This document shows positions 11,000 to 20,370 of a DNA stretch of 64,000 nucleotides, piece after piece. This DNA comes from Nitzschia sp. DOCU1. Its lineage: Eukaryota; Bacillariophyta; Bacillariophyceae; Bacillariales; Bacillariaceae. The stretch is from NCBI GenBank assembly GCA_951394045.1, contig OX595989.1, positions 1,612,001 through 1,676,000 of the forward strand. Direction: 5' to 3'. Both the position numbers and the translations under genes were made by a program. Position 1 is the first letter of the stretch, and each line of letters starts with the position of its first letter. Under the pieces are notes generated by a model. It did not search any database. It saw nothing but the letters and a program-made list of their open reading frames with translations, and had not been told where the DNA came from.

Positions 11000-12079
11000 A
11001 TGCCGTCCAACAAAAAGAAAAATAAGACCGAATCGAGTTCAACAAAGAAGACACAGTACAGGCACCCCAACGATCTTCCACGACCCAAGATTTACAAACC
11101 AGAGGCTTGGCTAGAGCAAGTAAACCGGCTTCATCCCAGAAATGACGACGGTCTTTGGTTTTTCCCTGACGGTGACTACTACATCCGTGAAAGTGACGAC
11201 AAAAATAAGCTGCCCCCAGTTGCAGGAGACTGTCCTGTTTGCTTGGAGAATCTCGCCACCAAAACTTGTGCTCGCTGCCACTCTGTGTCTTACTGTTCAG
11301 CCGAATGCCAGAAGAAGCACTGGAAAGAATCGCACAAGAAGGCATGTGGTCCCAATCCCAAACTTTACGTTATCAAATTGCAATTAGAGCCCCTAGTGGC
11401 ATTGCCGGCAATTTACCATGATCCCCACGAATTCCTCTTGATCAAACCCACAGAAGCCATGGCATCATTGGAAGATATTTGTGCCAACGTCCTCGAATCA
11501 GCTGATCACATTATGGAGATTCCTGGTTTCGGGTGGGATCAAATTCAAACCCTTTGGCCGTTTCAAAACACTTCCCATCCTTTGCAAAAGAGGATTTGCC
11601 GAGAATTTGGCTGGACTTCGGGGGTTTATGGCGTTGAATTGGTGGAAGGATACCGCGTAGCCGAAGACATTTGTGTTTACATGGTCCTCAATGATGATTC
11701 TTTTACCAGCGTCACCGCCAGTCCCGGACTTGCTAATAGTTACTATGGTGGTTCCATCTACCCGTCGCACGTCAGAGAAGGAAATTTAGTTCGTGGCAAC
11801 ATTGTCATTTACAAATTGATGGCCAAGAAAAAGCAATGGCGACCCCTGCAACAACTATCGGCACTGAACGCATTGCTCATGCAAGTGGGAGATGACTCTG
11901 GTATGAGCTGCGAATACGAAATGTATCCCATGTCCAAATTGGAAATTGCGCTCCTTCTCCACGAGCGTCGCAAAGCATTGGCGGAAGGGGCTTTTACTCG
12001 GCGAATGTGGCGTGCAAAGATTCGAAGGGAAGAGCGAGAAATTGAGAATAATAATGGGCCACCGACAATCAGTTTCTAG
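11000..12079 (+). CDS. MYND-type zinc-finger protein
   Basis: A single exon encodes 359 aa. Residues about 78-116 form a complete MYND finger, starting CPVCLENLATKTCARC, then YCSAECQKKHW and ending in H..AC, with all seven Cys and the His needed to hold two zinc ions. MYND domains bind proline-rich peptides in other proteins. The N-terminus is very basic (MPSNKKKNKTESSSTKK). The rest (residues ~120-345) has no domain I recognise; there is no SET domain, so this is not an SMYD methyltransferase. It ends 92 bp from the convergent MFS transporter gene. The start ATG directly follows a CACACC leader. The finger call is firm; the cellular role is unknown. Confidence 0.87.
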   Translation: MPSNKKKNKTESSSTKKTQYRHPNDLPRPKIYKPEAWLEQVNRLHPRNDDGLWFFPDGDYYIRESDDKNKLPPVAGDCPVCLENLATKTCARCHSVSYCSAECQKKHWKESHKKACGPNPKLYVIKLQLEPLVALPAIYHDPHEFLLIKPTEAMASLEDICANVLESADHIMEIPGFGWDQIQTLWPFQNTSHPLQKRICREFGWTSGVYGVELVEGYRVAEDICVYMVLNDDSFTSVTASPGLANSYYGGSIYPSHVREGNLVRGNIVIYKLMAKKKQWRPLQQLSALNALLMQVGDDSGMSCEYEMYPMSKLEIALLLHERRKALAEGAFTRRMWRAKIRREEREIENNNGPPTISF

Positions 12080-12170
12080 TGACGGTGTTTTCTATAAAGC
12101 ACTATTTATCGACGCAGACCCGTTGCAACAATGTTGGGTTGTTGTTGCTGCTACACTTGTTGTTGCAAAC

Positions 12171-14052
12171 CTATACCTCCTCCGACTCATGACTCATATC
12201 GAGTTCTGCCTCCTTAGACTGCGTCTCTGAGCCTGCCTTGGCGTCTTCCTCTAGGCAAATGAATCGGCCAAGCATCAAAACACCACAAATGGTGATAAAG
12301 TTCAGGCTCAATGTCACTTGGTCCGCCGCGGAAAAGTCTCCATCCCACTGTTTCACTGCAACATCTACAAGTGGGATGAGGCACAATACAACAACTCCAG
12401 CAAAGCCCGTCATGATCCCGGCCGCCTTCCCCATGATATCGCCCCCAATCAAAGTAGGCAAGAAACTGAAGCTTACACCAAACAGGAAAGCTCGGTAGAA
12501 GGAATATATCACAAAGCCGACAATCTGCACGTTCAAGTTATCTGACGCCACCTTTACAGTCAGAAAGCCGACGGACAAGATGTTGATTGATTGAAGCGCA
12601 GGTGTCCATCCATAGTGAAGAATGACCCAATCAATCAAGGGAGATCCCAATATAGATACGGGGGTCAACAGTGTGAAGATCATGAGGTACCGGTTGTTGT
12701 ATTGGTCGTCTCCTAGACCAGCGAGAAAGTCTCGCTGAGTCATCATATTCCAGTTACAAATGCCCACCTGGATTCCATAGAAGACACAAAGCAAGAGAAA
12801 TGGAGTCGAGCGCAGTTGCAAGCCATGAGGACGGGACGCCACTGGAACGTACGCCGTCTTCTTGCTTTCAGCTCCCCCCTCCTTGACATAAGGAACCTCT
12901 TCTGTGCTTGGTGCCTGTTCTACACTCTCATTGTTGAGAAGTTCGCCATCGTGATCCTTAATCATGGATTCCTTTCTTATGCTTGTTGGACTTCCATCCG
13001 TAGGATCATCCAGAGCAAGAAGCATAAAATGAGAAGCATGCCGAGAACCGATCATTTGATCGACTACCTTCACCTGACATTCGGGGACAGCCATGGCCCA
13101 GTAGTACGAAGCACCTCCATACACAAGCACTCCAACAACCAAGTACCCGCCCAGGATGGCAGTTGTTGTGGGTCCGAGACTGCTTTGCTGAATACCCCAC
13201 ATTGCGAGATAGGTGATTGTTCCAGCGTCGAAAAGCGTGTTGAGAACAAAGATGACCCTCGAAATATTATGCCCTTTAAAGTACAGGCCCAGTTGAACAA
13301 TCTGCAGACTTCCCAGCCAGGTTTGGAGCGCCAGCATTCCAAAGCCCAGAAACAGCAATCCATCGACCAGAAAGTAGCAGGCGATGATGATGATCGCTAA
13401 GGCCGAGATTGCCAAACTGGCTTGCAAATAGGCGGTGTTCTTGGGTCCGATTTTGTCAACCAGCACACCTAGAAACGGCGCAACTGCTTGTGCAGCAGAA
13501 ATGAGCAGGCCAACCTTTAGCAGCATTGAAGTTTGTGAGCTACAGATAATCTCATTGTCAATATCCTGAGTTGAGCACTGTCCAGAAAAGGATCCGTTGG
13601 ATTCCAGCTGGTAGGATGATACCAATGAGGCGGAAAACACACACGTTAGATCCAGAATGCTGGTGTGGGCTGGCTTGTTCTTCCTTTAGCATTTCTGCTG
13701 GAGTAATATTTCTTACCATGAGCTGCATCGGCCCCCATCCTAGAGCCGCACCGACGAAGAAACAAGTTGTCAGGGCACTAAACAGCAGCAAGAAGAGGCG
13801 GTCTCGTTTCTCCTTCTTCTTGCTCTCGGGCTCCTCCTCGATTGCCATCATGTCGTCCGAATCATTATTGTTCTTGTTGACAGAAGCCCGCTTCTTCTTG
13901 TTAATAAGATCGTTTGCCTCCAGCCAAGATCCCCCCGGCGGCTGGACTACCGATACTTCTTCCGGGATTTGAGTTTCCACCTCAACTTGCTTTTCTGGAA
14001 CGACGCCGACTTGCAAACAAGAGTTGTGGTGCTGCTCGTCTTTATCATTCAT
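12171..14052 (-). CDS. Major facilitator superfamily transporter (SLC43-like)
   Basis: Two exons: 13717-14052 and 12171-13607, joined across a 109-nt intron (GTAAGA donor, CTACCAG acceptor), giving 590 aa. The two halves lie in different frames and the intron length exactly reconciles them. The joined reading GWGPMQLM/LESNGSF matches the TM1-loop pattern of SLC43-like and related MFS carriers. The first ~90 residues are hydrophilic and cytosolic. About twelve hydrophobic segments follow, with the MFS loop DKIGPKN after TM3 and a long charged central loop (about residues 320-400) between the two six-helix halves. The C-terminus is acidic. The start is the only in-frame ATG before TM1. SLC43 members carry amino acids or nucleobases, but the substrate here cannot be inferred. 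Confidence 0.82.
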
Positions 14053-14286
14053 TGGAACTAGGATAATTCTTGTTTGGTGATGGACAACACAATGATGATG
14101 GAGGATGATGTCTTTGGATCTCGTCTCAAGCGTTTGGGGGCCCAAAATGTGATCCGAAGAAACCTAGTTAGTACAGGTTCTTGAGGAAGATCGTGTATTA
14201 ATCTAGCATTGTACACGAAGTATTGGTACTATACATTCGCTACATACCCGGGGGGCGAAAGAATCACACGGCGGGCGATCAGAGCC

Positions 14287-14415
14287 GGATTCGATTCAGC
14301 CTGTCGATACTATTAAATAGAAGTGATAAAGAGATAAACAATAAGTAGATGAGATAGAAAAAAATAGAAGCCTCTATTCTATCCGACCGTAGTATCGACA
14401 GGCTGAATCGAATCC
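14287..14415. repeat. Perfect 25-bp inverted repeat
   Basis: The 25 bases at 14287-14311 are the exact reverse complement of 14391-14415, with a 79-nt spacer. The left arm ends where the left arm of the larger 41-bp inverted repeat begins. Confidence 0.95.
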
Positions 14416-14951
14416 TGCTGAGCATGATTGAAATAGCCCATCAAATCGGCAAGAACAAATAGCCCAGCAGTTGATGGGCAAAACAGATCAAGATTGCACG
14501 AGGAAACGAAGCAGCACGGACTTGTTCTTTGAAAACAGAATGCTCGAACACGGCACAGAATCGCCACTCCTCTTGTACTGCTCGACGGGACGACACTGCA
14601 CAGAATCGCAACTTGACGAAACGGAACTCGTTCTTTGAAAACACAATGCTCGAACACGGCACAGAATCGCCACTCCTCCAATGCTGCTCGACGGGGCGAC
14701 ACTGCACAGAATCGCAACTTGACGACGAAACGGAACTCGGACTTCCAGTTCGAAATACCAAAACACACGGCACCGAGCATCGCCATCACTCAGACCCATC
14801 AGTTCGTCCGTGTTCTCCGGCGAGAAAATTTCGCGCGGACATGCACATTTGATGTGAAAATAGCAGAGAAGTTCGCAACAATTCTAAAGTGATTATCTCA
14901 TCTAATATTTATCTACTTATTGTTTATCTCTTTATCACTTCTATTTAATAG
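14310..14951. mobile_element. Putative MITE-like element with 41-bp terminal inverted repeats
   Basis: The 41 bases at 14310-14350 are a perfect reverse complement of 14911-14951, enclosing about 560 bp with no gene. Both outer ends contain TTAA (ctaTTAAatag and ctatTTAAtag). The inner part could therefore be read as an insertion flanked by a TTAA or TA target duplication, as in piggyBac or Tc1/mariner-type elements. No transposase is present, so it would be non-autonomous. A second partial match (gatgagata/tatctcatc) continues inwards after an 8-nt gap. The inverted repeat is certain; its status as a transposon is an inference. Confidence 0.55.
14524..14739. repeat. Two-copy tandem repeat (~106 and 110 bp)
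   Basis: Copies at 14524-14629 and 14630-14739 both begin gttctttgaaaaca and end cggaactcg, with a few substitutions and a 3-nt indel near the end. Each copy contains the word cacagaatcgc twice. The repeat lies inside the inverted-repeat element. Confidence 0.9.
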
Positions 14952-15000
14952 AGTAGAGGGAACGAAGAAACTTCTCGAAGCGAAGCAAAATCAAAAAGTA

Positions 15001-15010
15001 CTACCGGTAG
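15001..15010. repeat. Palindrome CTACCGGTAG, copy 1
   Basis: A perfect 10-bp palindrome upstream of the phosphoesterase gene. Identical copies occur at 27066 and 39080, all three intergenic. Confidence 0.6.
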
Positions 15011-15402
15011 CAATATATCCCAACTAGTAGAGCGACCAAACTATGGTACGTAGTTGACCGCAGATGGTGAAGCCGCATACGAATACCACATGGGCTCAAG
15101 TACTATGTAGAAGTGATGGAGACGTCGACAGCAAAATGCAGCAGGTCGTCGTCCGATAAAAAAGTACAACCCAGGCAGCCGATCTTCACACAATCCAGTT
15201 AATAAGACGACGTTGTTGAATCGACTTCCTCTTGCTAGCCAAGCTTCACGCTACTACGTTCGAGGAGACCAAGGGTGGTGTATCATCGTTTGCTGCTAGT
15301 AGACTGGGGTTTACAGCATCCAACCGAATCTTTTATCGAAAATCTTGTGTACAATCTTCGCTATTGTGGTCGACACAAAGCACTCGAGTTCTTGTACGAA
15401 TC

Positions 15403-17401
15403 ATGTCGATCTGGCTTCGAGTCATTCATATAAATGATGTGTACAAGTGAGTTCTTGTCGAAGATACTTTGGCGAATCCCATGACATACGATTACAATAG
15501 AGTTCTTTCTGATCCCCTTCTTTCCCTTTGCTGTTTCAGACTTGATAATTTCCCATCCTTTCACACGTTGGTACAGGAAAAGTGTAAGGAAGGGGCGGAT
15601 CGCTGTTTGGTTATCGTGGCCGGCGACTTCTTGGGGCCTTCGCTCTTGAGCAGCTTGGACAAGGGTGCTGGAATGGTGGATATCCTCAATCGTGTCGGAA
15701 TCACCCATGTCTCTTTCGGAAACCATGAAAGTAAGTGAATGAGCAATGGCAAATCTGCCTACTATGGAGTATGACTTCTCACGGCATTTTGATGTGGCAG
15801 GCGACGTCCTATTGGAATCGTTGCCCCGGAGAATTTCCCAGCAATCGAATTTTCTTTGGATCAATTCCAACATGCAAGATCTGAACCATAAAGTGGGCTT
15901 GGAAACCCCAGAATATGACATTGTAACCCTCAAGAATGCAAGTGGAGCGACAAAACGCATTGCATTGCTTGGTCTTTTGTCGAATGATCCCAGCTTGTAT
16001 CGACTGGGCGCCTTTGGCAACGCAAAGATCGAACCTGTGGTGGAGACGACAAAACGACTTATAGATGCACTGAAGGATGACGCCGATTTTATCCTTCCAT
16101 TGACACATCAGTCCATGGAAGAAGATCGGGTTTTTGCACGAGAGTTTGGTGGTGAGAAGTTCCCTCTCATCATTGGCGGACACGACCACAATATCTTTGA
16201 CGAAGTGATCAATGGGGCTAGAATAGTGAAGGCTGGACAGGATGCACATAATACGAATATCATTGACATCCGATGGGCTTTTGCAGAGGAGAAACAACCA
16301 ACAGTAAACGTGGAAATGGTATCAACAACGTCATTTCCAAGAAACGCCGAGCTGCAGTCAAGGGTGGAAGGTCACTGGCAACTTATCACAGAGCTTGAAC
16401 GAGGGAAGCTTTTCAGGATCAACCAATGGACCTACGGTGAGGAGTTTTCAACCAAGAACAACCGGTTGGGACCAAGTCATGGATGTACGGCCCTGGTGAC
16501 TATGCTGCGCCTGGGATTGCAGGCCCAATGCTGCATCCTAAACGCGGGATCGATCCGGGGCAACGCAACGTATCCTCCGCATACATTTTTCACCTGGTCG
16601 GATCTAAAGGCTGAATTTCCTTTCACAACGTCTTTGATCACTTTATGGGTTCCCCGGAGTGTACTTGAAGCTACTATTCGGCTATCGCGACGGTACAGTC
16701 GGCAAACCCTCCCTGTGGCCCACGGTTGCTACCTCCACACTTGCAACAATATCAAATACAACGACGAGACAGAAAGTATCGAGGAAATTCTCGGAGCCCC
16801 CATGAACCCGCACCAATTGTACTTGACGGGGGTGGATGTTCAATTCTTGGCAGGAATGGACAACCACGAACCGTTGCTCGAATGGGCTGCCGCCAATCGA
16901 ATTCACTGGGATGCCGACGCGGGCAAACCTGCGAAATTGTTACTTGTCGAACTTTTCTCTGCTCTTCTTTGGCTGAATTTGGGTTCCTTTGAAGAAATGG
17001 ATTCTGACGGTGATGGCATATTGTCTCGAGACGAAGTCAAGGCATCGGTTGCCAAACATTTCGGAGAGTCTTCCATCGCTGATCATCTTGTAGACAATGT
17101 GTTCGCAATCGCTGACACCGACGGAAGCGGAACCATATCACTCTACGAGATGATCATGGTACATTTGATGGCCACAGATTTCATCAAGCCCCATTACGTC
17201 GGAAATGACCGTCAAAAACTCGAAAAAGCGATGAAGGATACTGTTGCCCACGTCTTAGACGAAGATATCGACAGCGAGCGTGTTACGCGCATGGTGGACG
17301 ATATCCGACACAAGCTCTACCTTAGCGAGCATGGAAAGCTTCGAAGGGCCTCCCGCCTGGAGCCCTTGGGAAGTCTCCGACGAAAGTCGCTTTTCCTTTA
17401 G
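15403..17401 (+). CDS. 5'-nucleotidase-like metallophosphoesterase with two EF-hands
   Basis: Three exons: 15403-15446, 15540-15730 and 15801-17401, giving 611 aa. Both introns (93 and 70 nt) have GT-AG ends, and each restores a conserved metal-binding motif: HINDVY/KLDN across the first, GNHE/SDV across the second. The calcineurin-like catalytic part (residues ~5-240) shows HINDVY, GDFLGPS, GNHE and GGHDHN, the ligands of a two-metal centre. A 5'-nucleotidase C-terminal domain follows (~250-440, with NAGSIRGN). Residues ~479-490 (DSDGDGILSRDE) and ~516-527 (DTDGSGTISLYE) are canonical calcium-binding EF-hand loops, so activity or location may respond to calcium. There is no signal peptide, unlike classical secreted 5'-nucleotidases, which suggests a cytosolic enzyme. 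The start is the only in-frame ATG before HINDVY. Exact substrate unknown. Confidence 0.87.
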
Positions 17402-17520
17402 TGAAGATCAGACACATTGTTTACGTTTTGAATTCAAAGTATAAATTGGTATTGTTACACGACCGGAAGGAGGTCATGTGGCGAGCACTTCGATGTTCGT
17501 TGCACACGTCATAGGGTGTA

Positions 17521-19047
17521 TTAGCCACTCGCTCGACTGCTGATCGATTTGAGGAATGCAATGGTATGCTCGTGAATTTCTTGGGCAGTCTCAAGGGGAT
17601 TTCTTGCTCCAGTGATTCCTGTAGCCCGTGCCAACCAAACAGGGGTTAGCATGCAAGTATCGGAGAATTCGTTGTGATGAGCACCGGGGATCACAGCGAC
17701 TTTGCTCAGGCCGCTACCTGGTCCAAACAAACCGCGTTCGTACATGTCACTGAGGACCTCCACCCCACCCCATTTCTTCTGCTCCCACTCGTGGCTGAAT
17801 AGTACTAGCATTTCGTGATCATGAACTGATGTTGACAGATCATCGATGGCGTTGACTTCCCATTTCGTAGAATTGACTTTGCTGCCCTGTAGACGTTTGC
17901 TGTCAAATAGACTGGCTCGGGTCGCATCGGGGATCCACTCGGAGGCGGGCTCATGGGCGATAACGGAAGATGGCGGTCGCCGGCGAGCAGCGTGAAAGGA
18001 AGTAGCACCGCCGAACGAATGACCCATGTAGTGGATTTCGTCGACCTTGAGTTTTCCAACAAACGAGATGTTAAAATGCTCCAATTCCTCAATGTTCTCC
18101 GTCTGCAAGCTGATTGTGGCCTCCACTGTAGCCAACAACTCCTCTGCTCGATATTCCGTCATGGCACGGCGGTTACGCCTGTGGAGATCTAATCGGCCCT
18201 CAATATCATGAAGGGCAATGTGGCTATCGTTTCGCCTCAGCTTGGATCCGTCTCTACGCGGAACAACCGGAGCAGATCCGTCGGTATGGTCCACGACGAC
18301 AACTACGTAACCATGAGCTGCCAAAGATCTTGTCTGGTAAGAATAGAGATCTAGATTTCCGCCCAAGCCATGCGAAAAGAACACGATTGGCAGGCCCGAT
18401 TCGATCTTTGCTGGATGGGCATGTCGTTTGGCCTTAAGCTGCGCAAGCCTCCACGTGTGCAACATCCAACCAAAGGCTTTGATTGCCGGGGGCGCTCCTG
18501 CTATCATAGTTTCCTCACAGAAACTTTCGCTTATCTCAGGTCGAAGATAAGGAATCGTCCCACCTTCTTCATGAGTCGGGTAAAGAATCCTGACGGAAAC
18601 ATGGTCTTGTCCCTTCGGGCAAAAGTCATGGGTGTCAGGAATCGTGGTGGCATACTTGAAATCCACAGGAAGAAATACATCGACGGCTCCAACGTTGTAC
18701 GGCGTTTCTGGAGTAGGAGGAAGCTCCACCGCCGGAAACAAAACCGACAAGAAGCCTGCTAACAGTATCAACATGCAGGACATGGTAAAAATGATTCCAC
18801 GTATCCACCGGTTGTTGAAAATGCGCCTCAATCCCTGCAGAACCAAGACGGGGGCCAGTGGAAATATTATTGTCCAGCGATTCGTCAAGTTTCCCGAAAG
18901 AAGTACGGTCACAAGAGCCGTGGACGCTAGGATGAAGCCATTGTTCTTTGTCGGTGGAACCCAAACTGCATAGGAAAATCCAAGTATTGAGAGAACGTCA
19001 ACGACGACCTGACCGACAATTGGACGAAGACCTCCCCACACTACCAT
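17521..19047 (-). CDS. Membrane alpha/beta hydrolase, platelet-activating-factor acetylhydrolase-like
   Basis: A single exon of 508 aa. The N-terminal third carries several hydrophobic segments (about residues 8-120), so the protein is membrane-anchored. The C-terminal two thirds match the PAF acetylhydrolase / lipase fold. Visible are FFSHGLGGNLDLYS and LAAHGYVVVVVDHTDG (oxyanion region), the nucleophile elbow GHSFGG (Ser ~343), an acid near HEPASEWIPD, and the His in GAHHNEFSD (~458). Such enzymes hydrolyse short or oxidised acyl chains on phospholipids. Family membership is clear; substrate is not. The ATG at 19047 is chosen; the frame extends 17 codons further upstream but without another ATG. 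The gene ends 119 bp from the convergent phosphoesterase gene. Its 3' end has been copied, in broken form, next to the MetX-type gene. Confidence 0.85.
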   Translation of the reverse strand: MVVWGGLRPIVGQVVVDVLSILGFSYAVWVPPTKNNGFILASTALVTVLLSGNLTNRWTIIFPLAPVLVLQGLRRIFNNRWIRGIIFTMSCMLILLAGFLSVLFPAVELPPTPETPYNVGAVDVFLPVDFKYATTIPDTHDFCPKGQDHVSVRILYPTHEEGGTIPYLRPEISESFCEETMIAGAPPAIKAFGWMLHTWRLAQLKAKRHAHPAKIESGLPIVFFSHGLGGNLDLYSYQTRSLAAHGYVVVVVDHTDGSAPVVPRRDGSKLRRNDSHIALHDIEGRLDLHRRNRRAMTEYRAEELLATVEATISLQTENIEELEHFNISFVGKLKVDEIHYMGHSFGGATSFHAARRRPPSSVIAHEPASEWIPDATRASLFDSKRLQGSKVNSTKWEVNAIDDLSTSVHDHEMLVLFSHEWEQKKWGGVEVLSDMYERGLFGPGSGLSKVAVIPGAHHNEFSDTCMLTPVWLARATGITGARNPLETAQEIHEHTIAFLKSISSRASG

Positions 19048-19596
19048 GTTGCATGTAGCGTTTGTCTGTGTAAGAGGAAACCGAAAATGACACAGCACAA
19101 TACAGCGACAGCAGTAGAAGTAAGACGCATGGATGAGAGGCGCTGCAAGTGCGTGGAAGCATAAGATTTCGATTACTCTCTACTAGTAGAAATATCGTAA
19201 TTGACGCGAGACGACCGACCACGACAGAAAATGAGACGACGTGGTCGATGATGCTTCGATTCAATATGTAGGTACCCATAATAATATGTAAGTACTGACT
19301 GCCTAATAGTACATTACTCTTGTGGTGGTGCGTGGAGTTCAGATGGCCTTCCACGTGTAGTGCCTGAACCAAACCAAACCCGACGACTGACGTTTTGTTT
19401 GATGGCTGCTACACAACCGGCATCGATCGAAATCAAAGGCTTCGACAAGTAGCCAGAGAGTTTCCTGGACACTTCATTATCGATTGGGTATTCCATCTAC
19501 CTTGGGACTTCCTGCAAAAGAATCAACAGAGGACAATCTGCAAAATCCTCTCTCACCGTGTTATCAAAAATCATTCAAAGCAAAAGTTCTAGCACG
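19048..19596. promoter_or_regulatory. Divergent intergenic region (hydrolase / Cpn20)
   Basis: This is 549 bp between two divergently transcribed genes. It is AT-rich in the middle (19255-19320). No gene or defined motif is visible. Confidence 0.35.
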
Positions 19597-20370
19597 ATGG
19601 AGATCAAATCGATTCTTTTCGCGTTGTCGCTTCTTTCGGCGACCGCTTTCGCCTGGATTCAGCCCCACGGCCAGTCCAGAATGATCAGTTCGATGCTGTC
19701 GGCGACCGTCGCCCCACCGGCATCCGGGGTATACACGCTAGACGGAGAAGAAATTCGAGGTCCAGTTACACCAGTTGCAAATTTCCTTTTGGTCAGAGTG
19801 AAAGACACCTTAACAGCGACATCAGGAGGTATTTTGCTCCCGGATCAATCCAAAGAACGCCCCACAGAAGGACTGGTAATTGCAGCCGGCCCAGGAAAAA
19901 TCCATCCTTTTACGGCCGTCAGAATCCACAATCCGATCAAAGAGGGGATGTCTGTCGTTTACGGAAAGTTCGACGGGAAGGCAGTCACGTACAACGACGA
20001 TGCATGCCAGATGATCCGTGACGACGACTGCCTGCTCTATTATGAAGGTGTGACAATGAATATTGACAACGTTTTCCCAGTTCGGGACTACGTTTTGATT
20101 GAATTAGATGAAGACCCCGAAACTTTGGCCACAAAAAGTGGTGTCGTCGTTGCCAACCAAGTAATGGCAGGCACCCTCCCGTGCGAGGGAACCGTTGTCA
20201 AAGCTGGCGAAGGAAGAATGGCGAGCAACGGGCAGCTAACAAAGCCTCCAGTGAAACCAGGAGACAGGGTCAAATTCAAGGATTACGCGGGGAACGAGGT
20301 GAAAGTTGGCGGAAAGGAATATACGGTTGTAAAAATGGTTGACATCCTGGGTAGTCTCCGAGAAGAGTAA
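19597..20370 (+). CDS. Plastid co-chaperonin Cpn20 (double GroES domain)
   Basis: A single exon of 257 aa. The N-terminus MEIKSILFALSLLSATAFA is a signal peptide ending in the diatom plastid-import motif (ATAFA/W, an ASAFAP variant with Trp at +1). A short Ser/Met-rich transit-like stretch follows, so import into the four-membrane plastid is expected. Two Cpn10/GroES domains follow in tandem: residues ~50-150 (PVANFLLVRV, mobile-loop region SGGILLPDQSKE) and ~155-255 (PVRDYVLIELDE, KSGVVVANQV). Double-domain Cpn20 is the plastid partner of Cpn60 in folding Rubisco and other proteins. The ATG at 19597 is chosen because it gives the complete targeting signal. The call is firm. Confidence 0.93.
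   Translation: MEIKSILFALSLLSATAFAWIQPHGQSRMISSMLSATVAPPASGVYTLDGEEIRGPVTPVANFLLVRVKDTLTATSGGILLPDQSKERPTEGLVIAAGPGKIHPFTAVRIHNPIKEGMSVVYGKFDGKAVTYNDDACQMIRDDDCLLYYEGVTMNIDNVFPVRDYVLIELDEDPETLATKSGVVVANQVMAGTLPCEGTVVKAGEGRMASNGQLTKPPVKPGDRVKFKDYAGNEVKVGGKEYTVVKMVDILGSLREE

Larger units (their letters stand above)
14053..15402. other. Gene-poor 1.35-kb region with repeats
   Basis: This region lies between the 5' ends of the MFS transporter and the phosphoesterase gene, so it includes both promoters. The middle is occupied by nested inverted repeats and an internal tandem repeat, described separately. Frames crossing the repeats are short and repeat-derived and I do not consider them genes. 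Confidence 0.6.

Noticed and set aside
13558..13716. Apparent frameshift in the MFS transporter: the N-terminal part and the main part lie in different frames
   Set aside because: A 109-nt intron with good GTAAGA and CTACCAG ends removes the problem and produces the expected GWGPMQLM/LESNG family sequence.
14379..14892. Several overlapping 60-136-codon frames on both strands
   Set aside because: They arise from the tandem repeat and repeat the same peptides; no start context or domain supports them.
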